DNA from: EX4484-217-1 sp964496035
GTDB taxonomy: Archaea > Thermoproteota > Thermoprotei_A > EX4484-217-1
Direction: 5' to 3'
Length of the DNA: 8,161 nt
NCBI GenBank assembly: GCA_964496035.1
Contig: CAZBXI010000050.1
Coordinates: 1-8,161 of the forward strand
Part shown: positions 1 through 6,898 of the stretch, piece by piece
How positions within the stretch are numbered: position 1 is the stretch's first letter
Layout of the letters: each line of letters begins with the position of its first letter
The notes under the pieces: generated by a model
Seen by the model: only the letters and a program-made list of their open reading frames with translations
Told to the model about the DNA's origin: nothing
Databases searched by the model: none
Position numbers and translations under genes: made by a program

Positions 1-1200
1 AGAAGGGCAAAGGAACTAAATGTACCGTGGGAAGAGGTTCCTAGGAAGTATACTGAAGAATTCCTAGATGTAATAGTTAAGCTTAACATAAAAATGCCTC
101 ATGTAATGCCTAAAGTAACTGAGCATATTGAGGACATTATAGACTTTGTAAGTAAGCTTATGGAGAAGGGATATGCCTATGAGAGTCATGGAAGTGTGTA
201 TTTTAGCGTAGATAAGTTTGAGGATTACGGTAAGCTTTCTAAGAGAAAACATAGAGAAGAGTGGAGACAGGAAGACGAGTTTCTTAAAGAGAAAAGAAAA
301 CCATACGACTTCGCATTATGGAAGAAAGCAAAACCTGGAGAACCATGGTGGAACAGCCCATGGGGTCCAGGTAGGCCTGGATGGCATATAGAATGTTCTG
401 TTATGAGCAGTAAATATCTAGGAGAACAGTTTGATATTCATGGCGGGGGCCAAGACTTAATATTTCCCCATCACGAAAATGAGATAGCTCAAAGTGAAGC
501 ATGCTTTGGAGTAAAGCCTTGGGTAAAATACTGGATTCATGTAGGCTACTTGACGATAAAAGGAGAGAAAATGAGCAAAAGCCTAGGAAACATCATACCC
601 GTATATGATGTTTTCAAGAAGTATAAGCCCGAAGTTCTTAGACTTTATCTACTAAGCTCATACTATAGAAGTCCCATGGACTTTACCTGGGAAGGATTGG
701 AACAAGCGAAGGTACTGTACGAAAGATTTGTCATACTTACGGAGAAAGTAAAGAAAGTTCTAAGGGATGAAAGTTCACCACATAAGGTAAACTATGATAC
801 CAAAGGTTTTGCTAAAGAAATGGCTAGTATAAGAAAGGGTTTCTACGATAGTATGGATGATGACTTTAATATGGCTAAAGCAATGCCCTACGTACATAAA
901 TTCATAAGCTTTGCTAACAAAATGATAGAACAAAAACCGGCATTTCCCATAGCACTAAGTATTATGGAGTTCATTAAAGAATTAAACATGGTACTTGGAA
1001 TTCTAGATAAATACCTAGCGCCAACAACGGATGTTGAGAAAAAACTTAACCAGGTAATTGAGACAATAGTTAGAATAAGACATAAGTTTAGAATGGAAAA
1101 AGACTACAAAACATCTGACTGGATAAGAGCGGAACTAGCCAAGGTTGGCGTGAAACTTTTTGATGCGAAGGATAAGACTACATGGGTTATCGAGTACTAA
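1..1200 (+). CDS. cysS: Cysteinyl-tRNA synthetase, 5'-truncated by window edge
   Basis: This class I aminoacyl-tRNA synthetase charges tRNA-Cys with cysteine in the cytoplasm. The reading frame is open from base 1 (RRAKELNVPWEEV...), so the gene begins upstream and the ATG at 94 is an internal methionine. What remains is 399 codons. Family length is usually about 460-480, so roughly 70-80 residues carrying the HIGH motif should lie outside the window. Visible hallmarks are the zinc-site segment GWHIECS around 395-415, the zinc-ligand segment HHENEIAQSE around 470-500, the KMSKSLGN ATP-binding loop at 568-591, and a helical C-terminal half ending in a WIRAEL...GVKLFDAKDKTTW tail. The stop is 18 nt from cofD, which suggests co-transcription with the F420 genes. 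Identification is firm. Only the upstream start is unseen. Confidence 0.97.
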   Translation, partial: RRAKELNVPWEEVPRKYTEEFLDVIVKLNIKMPHVMPKVTEHIEDIIDFVSKLMEKGYAYESHGSVYFSVDKFEDYGKLSKRKHREEWRQEDEFLKEKRKPYDFALWKKAKPGEPWWNSPWGPGRPGWHIECSVMSSKYLGEQFDIHGGGQDLIFPHHENEIAQSEACFGVKPWVKYWIHVGYLTIKGEKMSKSLGNIIPVYDVFKKYKPEVLRLYLLSSYYRSPMDFTWEGLEQAKVLYERFVILTEKVKKVLRDESSPHKVNYDTKGFAKEMASIRKGFYDSMDDDFNMAKAMPYVHKFISFANKMIEQKPAFPIALSIMEFIKELNMVLGILDKYLAPTTDVEKKLNQVIETIVRIRHKFRMEKDYKTSDWIRAELAKVGVKLFDAKDKTTWVIEY

Positions 1201-1218
1201 CCATTACGGAGATATTTC

Positions 1219-2157
1219 ATGATCACCATATTAAGTGGAGGCACCGGAACACCAAAACTTATTGAAGGCTTAAGACACTTAGTTAGAGATGAAGAGCTGA
1301 CTGTTATTGTAAATACAGCAGATGACATATGGTGGAATGGCCTCTACGTTTCTCCAGATGTAGATACTGTACTCTACCTGTTTGCAAATGTTCTCGATAC
1401 AGAAAAGTATTGGGGAATACGGGGTGATACGTTCTACGCGCTAAAACAACTAACTAGGTACGATGCTGAATGGACATGGTTCAGCATAGGAGATAAAGAC
1501 TTAGCAACACATATTATTAGAACATATCTGCTAAAGAAGGGACTTAAGCTTCATGAAATAGTGAAATATCTTTCAAGAAAACTAGGTGTTAAAGCAACAA
1601 TATTGCCTATGAGCAACGACAGGGTTAAAACAATAGTTGAAACAGATATAGGTGTAATGAATATTCAAGAATACTTGGTAAAGTATAGGGCAGAACCTGA
1701 AGTTTATAATGTAAAGTTTCCCGGTCTAGAAAGGGCATTACCAGCACCAGGAGTTATTGATTCTATAAGAAACACTGAAATTGTAATTATAGGTCCAAGT
1801 AATCCCATTAATAGCATAGGCCCGATAATAAACTTGAAGAAAGTAAGAGAGACATTAAGAAAGACAGAAGTTCCTATAGTTGCGGTTTCACCGATAATAT
1901 CAGGTAAGCCTGTCTCGGGGCCTGCAGATAAATTTATGAAAGCCCTAGGCTATGACCCATCACCTATAGGTATTGTGGAAATTTATAAGGACTTTTTAGA
2001 TGGCATAATAATAGATGTTGCAGATAAAGTTTATGTAGAGAAAATAGAGAGAAAATACGAGATTAAAGCCAAGGCAACAAATACTATAATGCTTACTTTG
2101 AAGGATAAAGTTAAATTAGCAGAGGAAGTTCTAGATTTAGCAAAAAGCCTAAAGTAA
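1219..2157 (+). CDS. cofD: 2-phospho-L-lactate transferase (F420 biosynthesis)
   Basis: CofD transfers the phospholactyl (or phosphoenolpyruvyl) group from its guanosine-diphosphate-linked donor to the deazaflavin FO, giving F420-0 (or dehydro-F420-0) and GMP. The 312-residue protein is full length for the family. Conserved blocks in order are the N-terminal Rossmann-type SGGTGTPK loop (residues 6-13), VNTADD (31-36), GLYVSPDVDTV (41-51), GDTF (69-72), GDKDLATH (91-98), LPMSNDRVKT (129-138), GPSNPINSIGPI (192-203) and SPIISGKPVSGPADKFM (224-240). The ATG at 1219 follows a Shine-Dalgarno-like GGAGAT (1208-1213) by 5 nt and places the glycine-rich loop at the very N terminus, as expected. It lies 18 nt after cysS and 20 nt before cofC. 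The substrate (phospholactate or PEP form) cannot be told from the sequence by eye. Confidence 0.96.
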   Translation: MITILSGGTGTPKLIEGLRHLVRDEELTVIVNTADDIWWNGLYVSPDVDTVLYLFANVLDTEKYWGIRGDTFYALKQLTRYDAEWTWFSIGDKDLATHIIRTYLLKKGLKLHEIVKYLSRKLGVKATILPMSNDRVKTIVETDIGVMNIQEYLVKYRAEPEVYNVKFPGLERALPAPGVIDSIRNTEIVIIGPSNPINSIGPIINLKKVRETLRKTEVPIVAVSPIISGKPVSGPADKFMKALGYDPSPIGIVEIYKDFLDGIIIDVADKVYVEKIERKYEIKAKATNTIMLTLKDKVKLAEEVLDLAKSLK

Positions 2158-2172
2158 ACAGCTTGAGCTGTT
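2157..2172 (+). repeat. Perfect 6-bp stem-loop in the cofD-cofC gap
   Basis: AACAGC (2157-2162), a TTGA loop and GCTGTT (2167-2172) form a perfect inverted repeat, extendable to 7 bp with a 2-nt loop. It starts on the last base of the cofD stop codon and ends 5 nt before the cofC ATG at 2178. In mRNA it would occupy the place where a Shine-Dalgarno would sit: the only weak candidate, TTGAG at 2163-2167, is in the loop and first stem base. No T-run follows, so it does not look like a terminator. A role in setting cofC translation or in mRNA stability is an inference only. Confidence 0.45.
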
Positions 2173-2177
2173 AAGTA

Positions 2178-2828
2178 ATGGAGATAGTAGCGATAGTTCC
2201 TGTTAAGGAATTTAGCAAAGCGAAAACTCGTTTAGCAAAAGTGCTTTCTCGAGAAGCTAGAATAGAGCTTAGTAAAGCTATGCTTAAAGACGTAATTTTA
2301 GCTTTAGCTTCAAATTGCGAAGTAAAGCAAATTATAATCACAACGCCTAACAAGGATATAAACGAAATAACTGCCCTATCAAGCAAAATAAAGGTACTTC
2401 ACGACAACGGCGTAGGCCAGTTACCTGCATTAAGGAAATCTTTGAACTATGTTCTAAACATGTTTAACCCTAATGCTATACTTATAACTGTCGCGGATTT
2501 ACCTTCAATAAAACCATGGGATATAAGTCACGTAATACATTTAGCCCAAACATATAACTCAGTAGTTTTAGCTCCTTCAGCAGACGGTGGAACAAATATC
2601 ATGATTCAACATCCTCCAGCAATAATAAACTTGAAATACGGGCCTATGAGCTTTAGAAAACATGTAGAAGAAGCTCGTAAGAAGAAAATATTCGTAAAAA
2701 CATACCTTTCAGAAACAACACTAATAGACCTAGACACACCCGAAGACCTTAAACAAGTAGTAAATTCAAACACATCTTATAACACCAGTGAAGTTTTAAA
2801 GAAATTAAGGAAGGAATACAGGCTATGA
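2178..2828 (+). CDS. cofC: 2-phospho-L-lactate guanylyltransferase (F420 biosynthesis)
   Basis: CofC condenses GTP with 2-phospho-L-lactate (or phosphoenolpyruvate in some lineages) to form the guanosine-diphosphate-linked donor used by CofD. The 216-residue protein has a MobA-like nucleotidyltransferase fold. Visible motifs are the N-terminal VPVKEFSKAKTRLA (residues 7-20, with the GTP-binding K/R pair), ADLP (106-109), APSADGGTN (132-140), YGPMSFRKH (154-162) and DLDTPEDL (184-191). The segment where many relatives carry LNxAL reads QLPAL here (81-85), a minor departure. The final 25 residues after DTPEDL are an unassigned tail. The ATG at 2178 has only a weak Shine-Dalgarno and follows the stem-loop at 2157-2172. 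The stop overlaps the next gene by an ATGA junction (2825-2828), indicating translational coupling. Confidence 0.93.
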   Translation: MEIVAIVPVKEFSKAKTRLAKVLSREARIELSKAMLKDVILALASNCEVKQIIITTPNKDINEITALSSKIKVLHDNGVGQLPALRKSLNYVLNMFNPNAILITVADLPSIKPWDISHVIHLAQTYNSVVLAPSADGGTNIMIQHPPAIINLKYGPMSFRKHVEEARKKKIFVKTYLSETTLIDLDTPEDLKQVVNSNTSYNTSEVLKKLRKEYRL

Positions 2829-3874
2829 CAGAAACCGCCATGTTTATTGAAGGAGACTTCATTGAGGACGTTAACGGGATAATATTTGATGTTAAGGGTT
2901 TTGAGCATCCAAGTACTAGGGTTATTGCATTCCCTAGATACATTTCTCATAAAGAGGGTAATAGGGTAAGGAAAACTGATAATAGAAGATACGTTAAAAT
3001 TTACGACTTAGACAAGAGGTATGATTATTTAAGAGAACATCTTAGGAATTACATCATATATGATCCCGTCTTCGACATGGAATTATGTGAGGTACCTAAG
3101 GACAACATAGTTAAACATTATAAACCCGATTTAAAACTTAAGGAACTTCTACATAACGTTGAAAAATTAGACAAAGTAGAATATTTAGCACTAAAGCTTG
3201 CATCAACAATATCCTATGAAGCTAATGTACCACTAGAAAAACTAGGAATTAGCGGCTCAATCATGGTGGGTTTACATAAAGATAATAGTGACATAGACAT
3301 CGTAGTTTATGGAACCAGAGAATCTTTCAAAGTCGCAGATGCACTCAAACATCTCTTCGAGAAGGGTGTACTTAGCAGCTTCAGCGAGGAGCAATACAGA
3401 AACCTCTATGTTTTCAGAAAAGCCTATGAAACTATGGACTTCAAGACTTTCATTAGACATGAGAGAAGGAAAATATTTCAAGGAACATTTCAAGGTAGGG
3501 AATTTTTTGTAAGATTTATCAGAGACTTAAAAGACCATAAACCCTACGGCTACTACCGCTACAGAAACATAGGCTTAGCCACGATCAGAGCGAATGTGAT
3601 AGATGATGCTTACGCAATATTCACACCTGTAAAGTACACTATAGATTGTATGAAAATCATAGAATCTAAGATGAAATACCCAATAAAATCCAAAGAACTA
3701 ATTGAAGTAGTTTCATTTAGAGGTAGATTTTGTCAACAAGCAATTAAAGGAGAGAACGTCATTATCAGAGGTAAAGTTGAAGCTGTTCTAAGGAATAACG
3801 AAATAAGCCACTACAGAATAGTTATAGGAGGTTCTCCTAAAGACTACATGGTTTGCGAGGATTTTCTAAAATGA
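2825..3874 (+). CDS. Pol-beta-superfamily nucleotidyltransferase, first tandem copy
   Basis: This 349-residue archaeal protein of unknown substrate has a central pol-beta-type nucleotidyltransferase core. Its motif GISGSIMVGL (141-150) is followed by SDIDIVVYG (155-163), giving the GS pair and the two metal-binding aspartates D156 and D158. A third carboxylate is not obvious by eye. The N-terminal block (residues 8-100, GDFIEDVNGIIFDVKGFEHP to VKHYKP) and a C-terminal beta-rich block (about 265-345, ending YRIVIGGSPKDYMV) are shared along the whole length with the following gene, so the two are paralogs. The ATG overlaps the cofC stop by 4 nt, with AAGGAAGG (2807-2814) 10 nt upstream as ribosome binding site. 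Such proteins are usually annotated only as DNA polymerase beta-like or nucleotidyltransferase-domain proteins. Its place inside the F420 gene set hints at, but does not establish, a related role. Confidence 0.85.
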   Translation: MTETAMFIEGDFIEDVNGIIFDVKGFEHPSTRVIAFPRYISHKEGNRVRKTDNRRYVKIYDLDKRYDYLREHLRNYIIYDPVFDMELCEVPKDNIVKHYKPDLKLKELLHNVEKLDKVEYLALKLASTISYEANVPLEKLGISGSIMVGLHKDNSDIDIVVYGTRESFKVADALKHLFEKGVLSSFSEEQYRNLYVFRKAYETMDFKTFIRHERRKIFQGTFQGREFFVRFIRDLKDHKPYGYYRYRNIGLATIRANVIDDAYAIFTPVKYTIDCMKIIESKMKYPIKSKELIEVVSFRGRFCQQAIKGENVIIRGKVEAVLRNNEISHYRIVIGGSPKDYMVCEDFLK

Positions 3875-4941
3875 GGGAGCTTAAGGAGTTTAGAGATAGA
3901 GATTTTATTGAAGATAGAGACGGATACTTGTTTTGCGTTGTAGGTTATGTTCATCCTCCAGATAGAGTCTTAGCTTACTTAAAGTACATTCCCTCATCTA
4001 AAGAAACAATATGGCAACGTAGAGAAATAAAGTACGATAGAGTTCTGAAATATTACAGTAGCGTCGCCGTAATGGATTCTATGAGGATTCTTAAGAAAAG
4101 TAAGCCAAACTACATATATTTCGATAAGTACTTCAACATAAAATTCATAGGTGTACCTAGAGGTGAAATAAAAGTACACTATGTTCCTGAAGAAAGACTG
4201 AGAAAGATCATGTATGAGCAAAAAGATTCTCTTGAGAAAGATTTAGCAGAATTAGTGAGTTATCTATCAGAAATTTCAGGCGTTAACTTAAAGTATTTCG
4301 GGATTTCAGGCTCAATTCTCTTAGGTATTCATAATCCCAAATACTCTGATATAGACCTAATGATTTATGGTAGAGATAACTCGTTTAAGCTTCTTGAAGC
4401 AGTAAATCAAGTATTAAACAAAGGATATGTGTCTTTACCTAATAGGGTGACGTTAGAAAAATGGGCGTTTGAGATTTCGAAGCATCATCCTCTAACGCCT
4501 AGTGAGGCTATGAAACTCTACATGGAGAAGAAAATGAGGCTGGTCTTTAAAGGGAAAAGAGCGTTTTCCTTGCACCCGGCTAAGCTCAGTAATGAGATTA
4601 AGGAAAAGTATGGGGACAGAATATATGAACCTATTTGCCTAGTTAAAATAAAAGGTGTAGTTAAGAATATTTCAGACTCCATATTCTTACCTGCAACCTA
4701 TATTGTTAACAATGTAGAAATAATTGAGGGCTCATTTAAAGGAGAAATACGTGAAGTAGTTACCTTCGAGGGTCTCTACGCAGGACTACTTAAAGAAGGA
4801 GAAAAATTCATTGCATACGGTAAAGTAGAGAAGGTTGTTGAAGTAAAAACTGGAAAAACACATTATAGGCTGGTAGTGGGCTCAGCTGAAGCTAAAGGTA
4901 AAGACTATATTAAACCATTAAGATGGTTTAAGGAGGGTTAA
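3871..4941 (+). CDS. Pol-beta-superfamily nucleotidyltransferase, second tandem copy
   Basis: This 356-residue paralog of the preceding gene has the same three-part layout. The N-terminal block is RDFIEDRDGYLFCVVGYVHPPDRVLAYLKYI (residues 10-40). The core is GISGSILLGI (144-153) and SDIDLMIYG (159-167), with metal aspartates D160 and D162. The C-terminal beta-rich block (about 258-345) ends HYRLVVGSAEAKGKDYI. The central segment differs from copy one: it reads KGKRAFSLHPAK where copy one has FQGREFFVRFI. I chose the ATG at 3871 over an in-frame TTG at 3853. It gives an ATGA overlap with the upstream stop, as at the previous junction, and GAGG (3857-3860) sits 10 nt before it. The substrate is unknown. 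The two proteins may act as a pair, which is inference from tandem coupling and homology. Confidence 0.85.
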   Translation: MRELKEFRDRDFIEDRDGYLFCVVGYVHPPDRVLAYLKYIPSSKETIWQRREIKYDRVLKYYSSVAVMDSMRILKKSKPNYIYFDKYFNIKFIGVPRGEIKVHYVPEERLRKIMYEQKDSLEKDLAELVSYLSEISGVNLKYFGISGSILLGIHNPKYSDIDLMIYGRDNSFKLLEAVNQVLNKGYVSLPNRVTLEKWAFEISKHHPLTPSEAMKLYMEKKMRLVFKGKRAFSLHPAKLSNEIKEKYGDRIYEPICLVKIKGVVKNISDSIFLPATYIVNNVEIIEGSFKGEIREVVTFEGLYAGLLKEGEKFIAYGKVEKVVEVKTGKTHYRLVVGSAEAKGKDYIKPLRWFKEG

Positions 4942-4944
4942 TTT

Positions 4945-5712
4945 ATGGCTAAGAAAATAGAGCTTATAGGCTTAGAAACGATACCCGAAGTTAAGAAGGG
5001 TGATGACATAGGGGAATTGATAGTTAACGCATGCAGAAGGGAGAACGTAAGTATTGAGAACGGAGACATAATTATTGTAACCCATAAAATAGTGTCTAAG
5101 GCAGAGGGAAGAATAGTTAACTTAAACAGTATAACGCCTTCGAAGAGAGCATTGGAAATAGCGAAATACACTGGGAAAGATCCTAGACTTGTAGAATTAA
5201 TTCTCAAAGAATCGGATAAAATAGTGAAACTTTCCAAAGAAGGACACATAATTGTGAGAACAAAACATGGTATCGTTTGCGCTAATGCTGGTGTCGACTC
5301 TTCGAATATTGCTGGAACAGAGGAGATAGTAGCTTTAATCCCTAAAGACCCCGACTTCTCAGCTAGGAAAATAAGATTAAGAATTAAAGAGCTTACGGGA
5401 AAAGATGTAGCAGTAATAATCACTGATACTTACGGCAGACCATTAAGAGAAGGTATGATAAATATGGCTATAGGGATATCAGGAATAAGCCCGTTCAGAG
5501 ACTATAGAGGTAAACCTGACCTTTATGGTTACACGTTTAGAGTAACAGTAATAGCTGTAGCCGATGAATTAGCTTCCGCAGCGGAGCTTCTTATGGGTCA
5601 AGGAAAAGAGAAAATCCCCGTAGTTATAGTTAAAGGTTGTTCTTACAAGAGGGACGAGAAAGCTTCAGCTAAGGAGCTTAATATGCCTGAAGAAAAATGG
5701 TTATTTAAATAA
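4945..5712 (+). CDS. cofE: Coenzyme F420-0:L-glutamate ligase
   Basis: CofE adds L-glutamate residues to F420-0 through gamma linkages in a GTP- and divalent-metal-dependent reaction, making the mature polyglutamylated cofactor. The 255-residue protein is the stand-alone archaeal form, lacking the nitroreductase-like C-terminal domain of actinobacterial FbiB. Family blocks are GDIIIVTHKIVSKAEGR (40-56), TPSKRALEIAKYTGKDPRLVELIL (64-87, interrupted by variable positions), HGIVCANAGVDSSN (108-121), PKDPDFSA (133-140), VIITDTYGRPLREG (157-170) and VADELASAAELLMG (205-218). D118, D161 and the adjacent threonines fall in the segments known to bind metal and GTP. The ATG at 4945 lies 3 nt after the preceding stop. 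A strong GGAGGG Shine-Dalgarno (4932-4937), embedded in the end of the upstream gene, sits 7 nt before it. It is the last gene of the run. Confidence 0.97.
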   Translation: MAKKIELIGLETIPEVKKGDDIGELIVNACRRENVSIENGDIIIVTHKIVSKAEGRIVNLNSITPSKRALEIAKYTGKDPRLVELILKESDKIVKLSKEGHIIVRTKHGIVCANAGVDSSNIAGTEEIVALIPKDPDFSARKIRLRIKELTGKDVAVIITDTYGRPLREGMINMAIGISGISPFRDYRGKPDLYGYTFRVTVIAVADELASAAELLMGQGKEKIPVVIVKGCSYKRDEKASAKELNMPEEKWLFK

Positions 5713-5720
5713 TCTATTAA

Positions 5721-5731
5721 ATCTTGTTTTG
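5721..5731 (+). terminator. Weak pyrimidine-rich candidate terminator after cofE
   Basis: ATCTTGTTTTG begins 9 nt after the cofE stop codon. Archaeal intrinsic termination needs little more than a T-rich stretch in the coding strand. This tract is short and interrupted, with no hairpin, so the call rests mainly on its position between the F420 run and a gene with its own promoter-like sequence. Confidence 0.3.
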
Positions 5732-5752
5732 ATTAAACCACGTTGAAACTAC

Positions 5753-5811
5753 AAAGATATATACTACACCCGAGTATATTAGACAAGGATATTTGTTTAT
5801 TAGTGAATTAG
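5753..5811 (+). promoter_or_regulatory. Candidate promoter/operator of the AbrB-PhoU gene
   Basis: The 99-nt gap after cofE holds two TATA-like elements, AAAGATATATAC (5753-5764) and GAGTATATTAG (5772-5782). They contain a perfect 6-bp inverted repeat, ATATAC (5759-5764) and GTATAT (5774-5779), separated by 9 nt. Initiation about 25 nt downstream of the first would fall near 5785, and of the second near 5802, just before the GTG start at 5812. Either is plausible for archaeal TBP/TFB recognition. The repeat could be an operator, or could simply reflect two facing TATA-like sequences. Confidence 0.45.
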
Positions 5812-6867
5812 GTGAACTATTTGGCAGGACGTCGTAGGAGAGAATTCGGTGAAATAAGGAAAATACAGGTAACAGGTGGTTCAACATTTATTGTTTCGCT
5901 GCCGAAGCATTGGGTAACTAATGCTGGACTTCATCCCGGAGACTCTATAGTCGTTTATGCGCAAAATGACAATACCCTATTACTAATGCCTTTAAAAGAA
6001 GCTTCTAAGAGAAAAGAGGTAACGCTAGGCATAAAGAGCAAGGAATGGTCAATTAACAGAGCAATAAGAATGCTCGTTGCATCATATGTTGCTGGAGGAG
6101 ACATAATTAAGTTAGTTGTTAAGGATGGAACAGCACCTATAGAGGATAAGAAGATTCTTAGAGATTTTATAAGAAGATATCTTGTTGGAGCAGAGGTTGT
6201 TGAAGATATTCCCGAGGGACTGGTAATACAGGTTATTGCTAATGTCGAAGAACTAAAAATAATTAACATTCTTCAAAGAATGCATAAACTAGTATGGAGC
6301 ATGATCAAAGACACTATAACAGCATTTCTAAACTTAGATAAGGACCTAGCAAGGGACGTAATAATGAGAGACGACGAAATAGACAGATTCTATTTCCTGT
6401 TTATAAGACAACTCAACCTATCGCTACAAGATAGAAGAATAATGATTGACGTAGGATTAGAAGAACCAGCAGACGCAATAAACCTAGCAATGGTAGCTCG
6501 GAATGTTGAAAGAATAGCTGATCACACAGCGTACATTTCAGACAAGATAATTAAACTTACCAAGAAACCCTATGACCCACTAAAATCTAAGATAGAAGAA
6601 CTAACTAAAGCAGTAATAGAGGTATTCAATGAAGCTATGAACGCTCTCTACAGTATGAACGATAATATGGCTTTAAGAGCTATCGAAAGAGCAACAAAGT
6701 ACATGGGGTTAGAAGAAGAAATAGAGAGAATAGTTTCAACAGTTAGCACAACAGACAAAGATACACCTCTCCTAAGATTAATAATTGAGCGACTTAGAGG
6801 AATGCTTGTAGATGCTGAGGACATAGCTGAACATACAATGGACATGATAGCTATTAGAAAAAGATGA
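5812..6867 (+). CDS. PhoU-domain regulator with N-terminal AbrB-type DNA-binding domain
   Basis: This 351-residue archaeal protein is likely a phosphate-responsive regulator. Residues 14-60 (EIRKIQVTGGSTFIVSLPKHWVTNAGLHPGD, then VVYAQNDNTLLLMP) match the swapped-hairpin AbrB/SpoVT DNA-binding fold. Two all-helical PhoU-like repeats follow, the first around 150-255 with DDEIDRFYF (187-195) and RNVERIADHTAYI (230-242), the second around 262-350 with DAEDIAEHTMDMI (334-346). The E/D-rich motifs resemble the metal-binding motif of PhoU proteins. The length suits the archaeal AbrB-PhoU class. The start is GTG at 5812, directly after an in-frame TAG, without a clear Shine-Dalgarno. TTG at 5821 is an alternative and would not alter the domains. 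No pst transporter or phosphatase genes lie in the window, so a direct phosphate link rests on family knowledge only. The gene is not obviously co-transcribed with cofE. Confidence 0.88.
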   Translation: MNYLAGRRRREFGEIRKIQVTGGSTFIVSLPKHWVTNAGLHPGDSIVVYAQNDNTLLLMPLKEASKRKEVTLGIKSKEWSINRAIRMLVASYVAGGDIIKLVVKDGTAPIEDKKILRDFIRRYLVGAEVVEDIPEGLVIQVIANVEELKIINILQRMHKLVWSMIKDTITAFLNLDKDLARDVIMRDDEIDRFYFLFIRQLNLSLQDRRIMIDVGLEEPADAINLAMVARNVERIADHTAYISDKIIKLTKKPYDPLKSKIEELTKAVIEVFNEAMNALYSMNDNMALRAIERATKYMGLEEEIERIVSTVSTTDKDTPLLRLIIERLRGMLVDAEDIAEHTMDMIAIRKR

Positions 6868-6872
6868 AATAA

Positions 6873-6881
6873 TTTATTTTT
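6873..6881 (+). terminator. T-rich candidate terminator of the AbrB-PhoU gene
   Basis: TTTATTTTT begins 5 nt after the TGA stop (6865-6867), in the 31-nt gap between two converging genes. A T-rich tract in this place fits archaeal factor-independent termination. On the opposite strand it is an A-run, so it would not serve the minus-strand gene. Confidence 0.5.
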
Positions 6882-6898
6882 AAGAAGCCATTCAAACG

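Noticed and set aside
94..1200. ATG at 94 as the true start of cysS
   Set aside because: The same frame is open to base 1 with clear cysteinyl-tRNA synthetase sequence (RRAKELNVPWEEV), so the ATG is internal and the gene is cut by the window edge.
3309..3512. Short open frames in other frames within the first nucleotidyltransferase gene (also minus 3272-3493)
   Set aside because: Both overlap the catalytic-core coding sequence and show no features of their own.
3853..3870. TTG at 3853 as start of the second nucleotidyltransferase
   Set aside because: The ATG at 3871 reproduces the ATGA overlap seen at the previous junction, has GAGG 10 nt upstream, and the six extra residues have no counterpart in the paralog.
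4938..5423. 161-codon open frame on the minus strand opposite cofE
   Set aside because: It lies antisense to a strongly conserved cofE, its sequence is low-information hydrophobic/serine-rich, and it has no recognisable domain or ribosome site.
5955..6269. 104-codon minus-strand open frame opposite the PhoU gene
   Set aside because: It is serine/threonine/isoleucine-rich antisense of a well-supported coding gene, with no family features.
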